From Toxotes chatareus (lineage: Eukaryota > Chordata > Actinopteri > Toxotidae): DNA of 64,000 nt. This document shows positions 36,301 through 47,500 of this stretch, piece by piece. The notes under the pieces were generated by a model. It did no database searches. It was not told the origin of the DNA and saw only the letters and a list, made by a program, of their open reading frames with translations. The DNA lies in the NCBI GenBank assembly GCA_016801885.1, contig CM028889.1, forward strand, positions 20,280,001 through 20,344,000. The letters are read 5' to 3'. Both the position numbers and the translations under genes were made by a program. Within the stretch, counting starts at the first letter, position 1, and each line of letters starts with the position of its first letter.

Positions 36301-39244
36301 GATGAATGAAACAGAATAATATCAGCGTTGGTTTGTGTGTGTTTCAGCCATGTGTTCTCCACCCTGTGCCCATGGAGGTACCTGCATGCGCTGGAACAAA
36401 TGTTTGTGTCCTCCTGGATGGACCGGAGCAGGTTGCCACACAGGTAAAGTCTTACATGAAAGTTAATGGAGACTGCACCAGTTCTGTATAAGTAAGCACT
36501 ATAACAACAGTGTTTCTAAACACAGGGGGACAGGTATTATATTAAAGGACCAGTGTGGAGCATTTAGTGGCATCTTTTTTTAATAATATGTCGGCCTTTT
36601 GTGTTTTGGCTGCAAACCTTATTTATAACACCAAGTTTCTCCTCCTGGTTATAATTAAATTTACTTGAACTGCATTATATGTTAACATTTTTATCTCTAT
36701 TTATCCTGCTTTGACCTTTCTTCATGCTTCTTTCCCCATGCCTCTGTCAGCGGTGTGTGAGTTGCCCTGTGCTAACGGTGGTCGCTGTGTGGGGCCTGAT
36801 ACCTGCCAGTGTCCCTCGGACTACACCGGCCACCAATGTCTTTTGCGTGAGTAACAAAACCACCAACACATCTAGCATCAGTTACTCCAGGCAAGCCGGT
36901 ACTTCTTGGGGGAAGCTAGATGCTTGTCATTTCTTGCCTCCAGGCTTGTTAGCAGCACTGCATGATAAAATATAGAAGGAAAAAAAATTCAATAGTGTGT
37001 GTGTTTTGTAGCCCTGTGCACTCCTGCCTGTCAAAACGGGGGAAGATGTGTGGATGTCAACAAATGCACATGTGTTGGCGGATGGCAAGGCGCTCGTTGC
37101 CAGATAGGTGAGCTTCCACACGTTCATGGTCACTGCATCTGTCCATTGTTACATGATGATGAAACATTGCAGTAAGCGAGCATGTTGTACATATATCTGA
37201 TTTAAACCCATGTTTTAAATATAATAAAACCAATACCCAAACCTGTAAAAGAATAAAATAACAGACTGTTATCAAAACAGAAGTCATGAGAAAGAAATGT
37301 TTCAGTTACACTGTTTTTATTTGTGTGAAATACTCTATACTTAAAGTACATGTTCGCAGTCCCCTAAAAATCCTTCAGATGAAAGGGTCAGAAAGATTGG
37401 GAACTAATGCCTTATGATTTGCTGTTCTCCAAGCAGCCAGTCAGTGGTGCTGTTAGTGCAGCACCAGGCCCACTGCTTCAGTTCAGGCCTGCAAAAAAAT
37501 AATCAAAATAAACAGACCTTTATCCCCAAGGTCATGTTCCTTACAAAGCAAACAGTCCAGTGTAGTAAACAGCTCTCCTGCTCACTGTTTGCTGTTGCTT
37601 TGAGGTCAAATTAATGTCCAAATTCAAAAGAGACACTATAAATGTTCTCTTGTGATGTTGTGAATTTCAGCCATAAACTTTACTGCATTTTTGCTTCGTG
37701 AGGTGAGGGAGGTGACAGTGTTGTAGAGTTGAGCTGGATTACTGTTGACTAAATTCCTGTTTTCTCTTCCCTGTCTCCCTCAGAGCCTGTTCAGTGTCAG
37801 AAACCTTGTAAGAATGATGGAGTGTGTGTTGGCCTCAACAGGTGCCGCTGCGCCAAAGGCTTCACTGGGAGCCTCTGTGAAACGGGTTAGTCTATGTGTG
37901 TGTGTATTCTATGTGTGTGAAAGACCTTTGCCTTCACTTTGTATTAAGCGTCTTGCCATGTGCTTTGTCTGTAGCGGTGACCACCCCTTGTGTGCCACCC
38001 TGCCAGCACGGAGCCACCTGTAGTCCTCACAACACCTGCACCTGTCCAGAGGGCACTACAGGCCTGCGCTGTGAGAGACTGTAAGTATGAATAACAACAG
38101 CAGCACGAACAGAGTCACAAATAACACCCGTTTCTGTGTGATCTTCAGTCAGTGTTAACCGGGCTGCTATTCATCATTCTCTCTTCTGAGAACAGATGAA
38201 GCTTTCTAAAATACATGGGAGCACATCCATTGTTTCCCTTAGTCAGAGCCATAGTTACAACTAATGGCAGCATACAATTAGGCCTGTGATGTTCTTTTCC
38301 TTTGCTGGTACAAATGACAACGCTGTGTTTTCACAGTAGTATCGAATAACTTGCTAAAAAGACCAAAGAGTCTTCATGAATATTTACTGTCAAGATAATT
38401 ATCATAATGTGAAGCATGCTGCTTTGCCGTTTCTGTTTTTGTTTTGAGAGTGAAACGTCTTTCAAAACATCACTGCTGAGCAGATGAAAATGTGCGTAGG
38501 TTTGGTCAAAGAAAAACAAAAACAGTTTCTGTTCTGAAACAATGGCGTGGAACAAAAGCGACTCTTGTAAGAACTAATCATTGCAATCATTGCAATCATT
38601 TAATAACGTTTTCAGCCTACAGATACAGAGCTGTCATGTAATTACAATACTGTAGCTTATTCTCATGGATGTGTCTTTGTGTCCTAGGACGTGCCCTGTG
38701 GTCACCACGGTGGTCAGTATGGCTCGAGCGGTGAGAAAGGCGTTTAGGGAGAGTTATGTTGACCGCTGTGGACCCCTGGGAGTTCAGCTTTGCACTAAAT
38801 ACAGGTTACTGGTTTTCCTGTTGCTGATACTGATACTGCCTCCAGCATAAAGTAGTTCATGAAGCTGTTCTCTTCTGGTAGGAGGAGCAGATGGGTGAAA
38901 GTTACTAACTGAAATATTTAGTGATACATTTATTTATTATTGTATCAATGAACTGACCTCCAAGATTTTCTCCTCTATATGCACTACATACTTAACCGTG
39001 TCATAACATTACTGATAAATAGTTTTTCAAGGTCTTGACAACTGTCTTGAAAAACTATAACATAAATAAATGTAAGTAGTATTTGTGGATTAGAATTTAA
39101 AAGATCACAGCGTAATTATAGAACAATGTGACAAGGCTGTGTCTGCTGTGTGGTTGTGTTTCCAGGATAAACCAGGCACGTGTCTACCTGCAGGCCTACA
39201 GGGTGGGCTACAAAATCCAGTGTCCTGAGACGAAGGGCAGATGA
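28016..39244 (+). CDS. Secreted multi-EGF protein with C-terminal EMI-like module (815 aa)
   Basis: Twenty-two coding exons join in frame: 28016-28144, 28477-28537, 28617-28793, 29040-29165, 29321-29461, 29878-30003, 30354-30386, 30901-31023, 31215-31337, 31543-31665, 32775-32897, 33307-33429, 34501-34626, 35264-35392, 35535-35627, 36348-36443, 36751-36846, 37012-37107, 37784-37885, 37975-38080, 38688-38804, 39166-39244. The protein has a signal peptide (TLLPALLLVLSVAEP), a Cys-rich segment, then one EGF per phase-1 exon. Nine begin D(V/I/E)(D/N)EC, the calcium-binding signature; the module at 34501 lacks it (VTSCKLRNGGC). Six compact EGFs of the CxxPCxNGGxC type follow. The last two exons read like an EMI module (YVDRCGP, CTKYR, ARVYLQAYRVGYKIQCPE). 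There is no membrane anchor, so it is probably an extracellular matrix or secreted protein. I do not recognise a named orthologue. MEGF6, EGFL7 and EGFEM1 carry EMI first, to my knowledge. Confidence 0.85.
33206..33300. repeat. (TG)47 microsatellite abutting a 3' splice site
   Basis: A perfect 95-bp TG run ends six bases before the acceptor of the EGF exon at 33307 (junction GTACTCAG|ACATTG). It takes the place of the pyrimidine tract. Length variation here is likely between alleles and could change inclusion of that exon. Confidence 0.95.
33483..34100 (+). mobile_element. Solo LTR in intron 13 of the EGF gene
   Basis: A 618-bp sequence with TGTCATGACT...TAGCATAACA ends, matching the LTRs at 14993 and 16408. 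It is flanked by ATATT at 33478-33482 and 34101-34105, a 5-bp target duplication. No internal sequence is present, so it arose by LTR-LTR recombination. It begins 54 bases after the exon 33307-33429 donor. It is the longest LTR copy here, retaining about 15 bp that the 3' LTR of the other element has lost. Confidence 0.9.
36542..36665. repeat. Teleost-type interspersed repeat fragment
   Basis: Begins AAAGGACCAGTGTGGAGCAT and continues TTAGTGGCATCT, a pattern I recognise as a frequent fish repeat (usually GACCAGTGTGTAGGATTTAG). It lies in the intron before the EGF exon at 36751. The downstream boundary is approximate and the family is not assigned. Confidence 0.5.
39019..39058. repeat. Hairpin in the last intron of the EGF gene
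   Basis: ATAGTTTTTCAAG (39019-39031) and CTTGAAAAACTAT (39046-39058) are exact reverse complements with a 14-base spacer. It lies between the two exons that encode the EMI-like module. Confidence 0.6.
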
Positions 39245-39637
39245 GCCATGCTGTCTAAAAGCTCCTTGTCATGAGGAAACTTCACGTACCAGACAACAGT
39301 TTGGGCATCAGACAAGAAGTGAAATGAGACAAGCCTCCATTTTGACATGAAAAGGGGACATAATTGTATCATAGAGGCTGTTTATTTGGTTTGTGATATA
39401 TGTTGACAGTTATCTCAGTTTTGTATACAATCATATCTTGTTTACATTTCATGATAAATTTTCCTTTTTAAATCAAATGTACAATGAATTTATTTGTAAT
39501 GTTTGTATATGGCAGCTGAAAGTTAAAACTGATACTGTTACACTTGTCTTTTTACAAAATGATCTGTGATCTCTTGTTAATGATTGTCTAATAATGACAG
39601 AGAAAGGTTGTACTGAAAGAGTTCACTGAATATTCCC

Positions 39638-39643
39638 AATAAA
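39638..39643 (+). terminator. Polyadenylation signal of the EGF gene
   Basis: AATAAA lies about 395 bases after the stop codon and is the first good hexamer in the 3' UTR. It is followed by an AC-rich stretch. The next gene is on the opposite strand and converges, so this is a plausible transcript end. Confidence 0.6.
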
Positions 39644-40462
39644 GATAAACTGACACAAACACATTCACACGTTTTTTAGAATGACAGTTTAGACTTCAAA
39701 CTAGAATTACTGTACTGACCACCCCTAACAAAGTTTATATACTTAATAACATAACTTAATACTCAACTTTTGTTCATCAGTTTCAGTTTGAAGTGACATA
39801 AAAGAACTGCAGTGTGTGAGTGTATATCATTCTTATCACTGTGTAGTGCTGATATCTGCCCTCTTATCCTGCAATTTTAATATATAAGCAGGTAAAAGGC
39901 TTCTGTGCAAAACACACTGTGATTCATAGACTCTAGATGTTGGCAAACGTACTCCCACAGAGTTTTAAAGGTGAACATGTTTTTGTGACAGTTAAAGTGA
40001 AAAGCTCTGTTAATAAAATTGGATGAAGCATATCAATATACAGCTCTACCTCCAGGTATCTCTGTGCCAATGCAGTAAGGCAACATTACCTTTCTTCCTT
40101 CCTTTTTGTGTTATTACTTTAAAACTACACTGATTATTATTATGATGATGATGATGATGATGATTTAGGCCGAAGATGAATCAAAAACAGCCCTAAAGGG
40201 AGACTTTACATTGGACAATAGTCTAAGGTGATTCTATGTCAAGCTGTGCGTCCCTCAGCTTGTTGCTGACATCTTCTGCCCCCAAGTGGCCAAAATGTTT
40301 ATAACTGCAGCTTTAAAATGTGCACTAGGCCACAAATAGAATTGTGACACTTCACTAATTGTAATGTATAGTAAGAGCTTTATGATAATGCTTTATATAT
40401 TACAATTGATATTCTGCAATACCACTGGAAAATGACTGAAAGCTTGAGGGGGTGTATCACAT
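39644..40462. other. Tail-to-tail intergenic region, EGF gene and cyp2 A
   Basis: Non-coding AT-rich sequence with an (ATG)n-type microsatellite at about 40138-40164. No exon is recognised. The cyp2 A 3' UTR must lie within it, reading leftwards. Confidence 0.5.
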
Positions 40463-43400
40463 TTAACGTTGTGTGGCGCAAATTTCATAGGGGATGGGTG
40501 AAAGAGTGATGCTAACACGGGGCTTTAGCACAACCTCCTTCCCGGTAGGCATAGAGAAGGTGAAGTGCTGCATGAGAGAGGTGAAGAACAGGAAGAGCTC
40601 CATCCTGGCCAAGTTCTCCCCAAGACACACCCGCTTACCTGTAGCAAAAATGTACAAGTGCAATTTAACATACATAAACAAAAAGTTATGTTTTATAATA
40701 CAATTTATCTTCTGAACAAGTATGCTACATCTCTGTCTTGAGGAGTAGCTTCACTACAGTAGAGCCAAATAGGGATGTTTGTTAAATTAACACAAAATGC
40801 TTAAGCAAGTGGAACATTTCAACTTAATACTCATCAGGTGGTATTTAAAAAAGCTAATTAATTATTTTCTGAAATAACAGCAAAACAAAATGCATAGGGT
40901 ATTAAAATGATCTGTCCTGTAATCTCTACAGTCTCATCCATGACATTAAAAAGTTGTGAAATGGTACTTTCCAGCAGAGAAAGGGATGAAAGCAGCTCGC
41001 TTCACAAACTTGCCCTCCTTATTTAAAAAGTGTCCCGGGTTAAAGGTGTTGGGTGTCTCCCACTCCTTCTTGTCGAACAGCGCTGATGTCAAATTGGGAA
41101 TTACAGTAACACCCTGAAATTGGATTGGGATGACAGAGTTTACTGAAGAGCAAGTGTACAGTATATGTCATGGGAAAAGGCAAAACACAGTATAAGAAAT
41201 CACCTTTGGGATTGTGTAGCCTCCCAGCTCGAGTTCTCTGCTTGTGATGTGAGGCAGACTGAGAGGAACTATGTTTCCCATCCTCTGAATCTCATGGATG
41301 ACAGCGTCAGTGTAGGGCATGTTTGCACGGTCGTCCATGGACGGCTGTCTGGACTGTCCAATCACTCGGTCTATCTCAGCCTGGACCTTTTCTGTACAAC
41401 ATCACAACAGAGAAGGGAACAATAAATTAGCCTCTAACAGTAACAATGAGGCTCAGTAAGAGTAATTCAGGTGGGCAATTGTTTCAGCAAACTGCAAGTG
41501 ACTTCTTGTCCACATTTGTGAGCTCCTACCCTGAATCTCAGTGTACTTTGCCATGTAGAGCAAACCCCAGCGCAGGGTGGTGGATGTGGTCTCTGTGCCA
41601 GCCCCAAAGAGATCAAACGAGCACATCACCAGGTTCTCCTCATGAAAGCCATCATCCAGTGTTTCCTTTGTGTTCTAATGGTGAACATTTCCAAAATACA
41701 CATTGGAATACTGCTAAATTTGATGTTTTTGAAATTTAAATGTAAAACATACATGTAAAACCTGACTACAACAAGTACATGTGGTAAATAACAAAGGATT
41801 GTTTTCACTGCCAACTAATTTTCTGGGTATTTTCTCCATTACTCAATTGAAAATATAGTCTATAAAATGTCATAAAATACTTAAAAATGCCCATCACAAT
41901 TTCCTAAAGCCAAAAAATAGTTTACTTTGTCCAACCAACAATGAAAAACCCAAAGATATTTGGTTTACTGTCATATAAGACAAAGAAAAGCAGAATATTT
42001 ATTTGCTTGTGTTACTCTACCCACCTTCTGAATCTCACTCAAATAATAGTCGATGAAGTCCCTGGGCTCAGAAGGGTCCCAGTCCTTCTTGTGCTCACTG
42101 ATTTCAGCTTTCATGAACTCTATGAATTCACCATAAATCTTCTGAACAGTGTGGTGCGGCCCCGGCAAACGCCTCATCACCATGGGAAATGAATTGTACA
42201 GCTGTCAATATCAATGAGAAGGCTGAAAATGAGACTACTAGCAAGAGCACATCTGTTTCTAGATGCAACACTTAATATTTGCAATCTGGAACATCAAAAG
42301 AACCAATGAATCCACAAACACTACAAATCAAAAAGCTTTCATTAATAGTTTAGCTTTCAAAAGCAGTACCTGTGACCAAATGGAGCCTTCTATTTGGGCC
42401 GCTCTGTCAAACAACTTCAAAAATTTTATAAACCTCTGATCACCGTAGTTGAAGCGATGACCAAAAACCAGTGTGGAGATGATGTTGGAGACAGCATTAT
42501 TGATGGTGATGTGTGGATTGAAGGGTCTGCCTGGAGAGGTGATCACAAACCCATCAGACGTTTACATATTTGACTTCAGTTCACTGCATCTCAACATTTC
42601 AGTGGTGATTTGTGCATCTGATTCTTTACCTTTATGATTATCAATTTCTCTGGACATGTGAGTGATTTCATCCAGTATGGAAGATTCCAGGGATTTCTTC
42701 CCAAGTCCAAAATATTTGAGAGTGAAGAGGGCGAATCGCCTTTGCTTTTTCCACATATGACCATTGGTAAAAATAATGCCTGAAGAGAAAAATGGAGTTT
42801 GAGAAAAAAAAGAGTTTGGACATAGAAAAAGAACCTGTGATATGAAAGACGTCATCCCTTAAAATGACTTTACTTCTACTTCAACAAAAATATTGTGTGT
42901 CACTATTTTTCTTACACCAACAGTAGGAACTATCTATGCACTATTGCAGCCCTGGTGACGGAAATGAGTTTTTAGGCTATAAGATTAGAAATAAGTCTTT
43001 ACCTAGTTTGGGGAGTACGTCAGCATGGAGTGGAAGTATTGGGCGGTCAACAAGGATGTCTCCTTTGGTGAGTAGACCTTCTTGCAGAGTGCTAATGCCA
43101 TTCAACACTACCATCCAAGAGGGGCCCATTTTAAGGCTGAACACATTCCCATATGTCTCTGCTAACTGCCACAAGAAGAACACAGATGAAATAAACAGTG
43201 AGAAAGTAGAATCCAGAAGAAAGTCCAAAAATCTAAACCCAAATTTGTGTAGCACAGCTATTTTGTCGTCTCTGCCACCTCATTATTTATCCCCTCTGTT
43301 ATCTCACAAACACTCCCTAACTGATTGTGTAACCCTTTGGAGGGGGCCCAGTCCTCTAAACCCCTGTAAATTTGTTACTGTGAGACAAGCTTCACCTTTA

Positions 43401-43862
43401 GAAGTCACAGCAGTAAAATGCTGCTTACACACATGGATACATGTGTATTTATAATTAATAATGTAACACATAATATATGTTTACTTTTTGACAGCAGGTA
43501 ATAGATTAGATGTAATAGATCCTTTTTACATTGCTGTATTGATACCTTTATTGTCATAAAAGATATGAGTGGTTCTTGCCCCTAAGAGTTTTAAGAACTA
43601 TTGAGATATTCATCTCATCTGAAGACAAATGTACATGTTATCTGAATCTTACCTTTGTCATTTCTCTATGGACATTGTTGAAGTTAATGGAGAACATATT
43701 CCCCACAAGAGGAAATGCCCAGGGTCCTGGAGGAAAGCTGCTGGGCCGACGGTTCCTTAAATACTCTGCTACAACCAAGAAGACCAGAGTGAAAATGAGC
43801 AGACTACGGCTGTCCAGCCACAGCCACACAGAGGAAGCAGACACACCAGAGAGTAGATCCAT
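40463..43862 (-). CDS. Cytochrome P450 family 2, gene A (503 aa; exon 8 donor lost)
   Basis: Nine exons in transcript order: 43862-43653, 43165-43003, 42779-42630, 42530-42370, 42201-42025, 41674-41530, 41391-41204, 41113-40972, 40638-40463. The sizes (163, 150, 161, 177, 188, 142) are the CYP2 pattern. Visible are a membrane anchor, the FPPGPWAFPLVGN hinge, WKKQRRFAL (helix C), FGAGTETTSTT (helix I), EIQR (ExxR) and the haem loop FSAGKRVCLGE with Cys in the last exon. CYP2 enzymes are ER-bound monooxygenases; this looks like the teleost CYP2J-related clade. Start is ATG (MDLLSG), not the GTG two codons earlier. The exon 8/intron 8 junction reads G|GAAAGT where B and C have G|GTGAGG. Without a GT donor the haem loop cannot be joined in frame, so the gene may be a pseudogene or the base an assembly error. 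Subfamily not assigned. Confidence 0.8.
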
Positions 43863-44162
43863 CTTCACAACTTGCTGCCTCTTGATCTACTGGGAAATCT
43901 ACAGTGTTGGCACTCTAGCTTTATATTTGCCTCTGGAGCATATCACAGAGGTAATAAAAACACATAAACCTCTCAGCTCAGTGACAAAGAGTAGGGTTAA
44001 TGGCTGAGCTGTGATTGGCTGTTTCCTGACCTACAAAATCACTGAAAGTGGGCAGAGGGTCATTGTCACTGTCTAGTCAAACACTTGTATCTCCAAAAGG
44101 GAGACAAGCTTGTTCACATATTGACTCCAGTTGTTTTTGAGTTCATCAGGAAAGTTTTTTTT

Positions 44163-44402
44163 TGGGACGGTATGGTGGTGCAATGGTTGCACTGTCACCT
44201 CACAGCAAGAGGGTTCCAGGTTTGAATCCCGTTCTGGGCTCTTCTGTGTGGAGTTCTCCCTGTGCCTGTGTGGGTTTTTTCTGGGTACTCTGGCTTCCTC
44301 CCACAATCCCAAAAACATGCACATTAGGTTAATTGGCTACTCTACATTGCCCCTAGGTGTGACTGTGTGCGTGTGTGGTTGTCAGTCTATCTGTGTCGGC
44401 TC
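44163..44402 (+). repeat. tRNA-derived SINE-like repeat
   Basis: GGTGGTGCAATGGTTGCACT and CCAGGTTTGAATCCCGTTC resemble the A and B boxes of a tRNA-derived promoter. They are followed by a body (CTTCCTCCCACAATCC, AACATGCACATTAGGTTAAT) that I recognise as widespread in fish. It lies between cyp2 A and cyp2 B and is absent from the equivalent place in the second duplicated block, so it inserted after the duplication or was lost there. It is not a functional tRNA. Confidence 0.6.
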
Positions 44403-44560
44403 TGTGATTATTAAATCACTGAAAATATTAAACAAGTAAGACAGAAAAAGCCTAAGTAACCTAGTGAGTAAGTAAACCCTAAAACATTATATAATCATGA
44501 GTGATGAAAATGAGGAAAAAGTGTTATTGCTTTTTGTTGTATTTTTTTAATGTCAACATG

Positions 44561-47500
44561 TTAGCGTGATGTTGCACAGATTTCATATGGATGCGGTGTC
44601 AGAGTGATGCCAGAACGGTAGTCCATCATGGGCTTCACCCCAGCAGGCATGGAGAAGGTGAAGTGCTGCATGAAGGAGGTGAAGAAGAGGAAAAGCTCCA
44701 TCCTGGCCAGGTTCTCCCCGAGACACACCCGTTTACCTGAGGCAGGAAAACAAACTGAATCTAACTGAAAAAAAAACAAAAAACATTAGGCCCTGCTAGC
44801 GTCAACTAGTAGGGCAGAAATAATGATCAACACATCTCACTCATCATCTTTTCAACTCCTCCTGGAATGCCATGAGAATACCTTATAAGAAAAACAGATT
44901 ACTGTCACTGCAAAACCAGAACAATGAAAAATAAATATCAGTCAGCATGTCAGTGTAGTGATCGGTGACATTCATCACAGGAGGGGCCCAGTTATAATCC
45001 CAGGCCTCAGTCCTGTCTGTGTTCTCGACACCCTAGGGTCCCAGGATATGCTGGGACAGACTCCAGGTTCCTGAATAACTGAATAAAGTCAGTAGTAGAA
45101 CAAGTGATAGAGTTGCTCCTCACCAGCAGAGAAAGGGATGAAAGCAGCTCGCTTCACAAACTTGCCCTCATCATTTAGAAAGTGTCCAGGGTTAAAGGTG
45201 TTGGGCGTCTCCCACTCGTTCTTGTCAAACAGCACCGAGGTCAAATTGGGAATTATTGTAACACCCTGGTGAGATTTCAGAAATACACAACATGAAATGT
45301 GACATAAAATCTGCATTTTTCTTTTACTACATTAACATGACTAATTACCTTTGGGACTGTGTAGCCTCCCAGCTGGATGTCTCTGGTGGTGACATGAGGC
45401 ACGCTGAGGGGGACTATGTTGGCAATCCTCTGGACCTCGTGGATAACAGCGTCAGTGTAGGGCAGGTTTGCACGGTCATCCATGGACGGCTGTCTGGACT
45501 GTCCAATCACTCTGTCTATCTCAGCCTGGACCTTTTCTGTGCAACAGGAGGGAAACTGACATTTGAACCAGTAACAAAGAGGACATATTGTATTTTCTAC
45601 ACGTTGATGTTTGTTGCACAGAGTTGTTCATTCCAACATAAAGACACTGGTGATTGCCCAATACAGTATGTATGTTAGCATGGGGTATTAGTAGTTACAT
45701 GATTAATAACATGAGGTTAATGGATGTGAACTGGAAACACTGGTGTTGATTTTCTACTTTGTACAGAGTAAGAACAAGGACCATTGGCTCGGTCAGTGCT
45801 CTTACCTTGGATCTCAGGGTACTTCACCATGTAGAGGAAAGCCCAGCGCAGGGTGGTGGATGTGGTCTCTGAGCCAGCCACAAATAGATCCAGGACACTC
45901 ACAACTAGGTTGTCCTCATCAAAAGTGCTATCTGCCTGTCCCTTGTTCTGGGAATACATTCAAATACATGTGTTAAAACATGCTGCAATATAACTCACAT
46001 CAAATAGATGTGGTGCCACTGCAGACTTTCAAAACCTTTTATGATGGTAACTTTGTAGTGAACTTTTATTTAGGGTAAGAAAAGATAGGTAGGTATATGC
46101 CTTCTTCCCAAGAAACACAGTATATGTATTTAGTGCCAGTCACCTTCTGAATTTCAGACCTTTGGTCTGAGGGATCCAAGTTCTGTTTGTGCTCTTTAAG
46201 CTCTACTATGAAGTCCATTACAACATTCCAGATGTGCTGAACTGTCTGATGCACATCAACTAGATGTTAGTGTAACTGTAGACATTCAAAATCTTTTATG
46301 ATGGTACCTCTGAATTTAACTTTTATTAAAAGTAAAAATGTTTTTAATCTGTACTGGACAGCTGTGGAAATATTGTCCCGTCCAGTACTGTTTGTTTTGT
46401 CGAGTAAAAAAGGGGTGTATCCTGTTGGAGATAAGAGCTTTAAAGATAGCGCTGTAAGGCAGAGGCCATGGCAATAATACACATCTGGTCTTTGCACTTT
46501 TCAACACATATCGGTCAGGAGTGGTCCCACAATAAACGGTCATGCCAGTACAACAAACTAACAGTGGATAGTTGTGGTGTATGTCATCTTCACAAGAAAC
46601 ACAGTATATGTATCTAGTGCCTGTCACCTTCTGAATCTCTTTCAGGAAACAGTCGATGTAGTCTCTTTGGTCTGAGGGATCCCAGTTCTGTTTGTGCTCT
46701 TTAAGCTCTACTTTTATGAAGTCCATTACATCATTCCAGATGTGCTGAACTGTCTGATGTGGCCCTGGCAAACGTCTCATCAGCAGAGGGAAGGAGTTGT
46801 AGAGCTGCAGAGTGGAAGAAGAACATACTTATAACACATTTCATTGAAAGTGTTTCTGTTTGTGGCAATTAATATTGATTTACCCAGTGGCTCTAGTACC
46901 TCTTACACATGAGCTGTGTGTATTAAATATGACATTCCTTTGTCTGAATACAGCCACTGGCATGATAAACTGCTTCACAGTAAGGAATGTGTTGCACAAC
47001 AACAGTACAGAGAGGTATTGAGCAGTAGATTTAAATTCCAGTACCTGTGCCCAAATGGAGCCTTCAATCTGAAGAATTCTGTCAAACAACTTCATCAATT
47101 TCATGAACTTCTCATTGCTGTACTCGAAACGATGACCAAAAACCAGGGAGCAGATGATGTTGGAGACGGCGTTGTTGATGACGAGGTGTGGATTGAATGG
47201 TTTACCTTTGCCATTGAACAGGAAATTTTATGTAAATTCTGCATTTGTTTATTATAAACATGTCACTGTCAACGATTTACCTTTATTGGCTTGGAAGTCT
47301 TTTGCACAATGTGTAAATTCATCCAGGATGTCAGGTTCAAGTGACTTCTTTCCAAATCCAAAATATTTGAGGGTTGAGAGTGCAAAACGCCTTTGTTGCT
47401 TCCAGATGTTCCCACTACTGAAAACTATACCTGATGGGAAATACACCGTATAGGAATTGGCCCACTAGTGAAAGAAAGAGGTATAGATTAAAAAGTCTTC

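Noticed and set aside
43863..43868. Start of cyp2 A two codons earlier (reading M-K-M)
   Set aside because: The upstream codon is GTG, not ATG. The ATG at 43860-43862 is the natural start and gives a normal N-terminus.
44163..44402. tRNA gene suggested by the TTTGAATCC box
   Set aside because: No cloverleaf can be drawn and the sequence runs on into a typical SINE body.
46316..46780. 154-codon minus-strand ORF over exon 5 of cyp2 B
   Set aside because: Only 46628-46804 is exon; the rest reads through the donor into intron 5.
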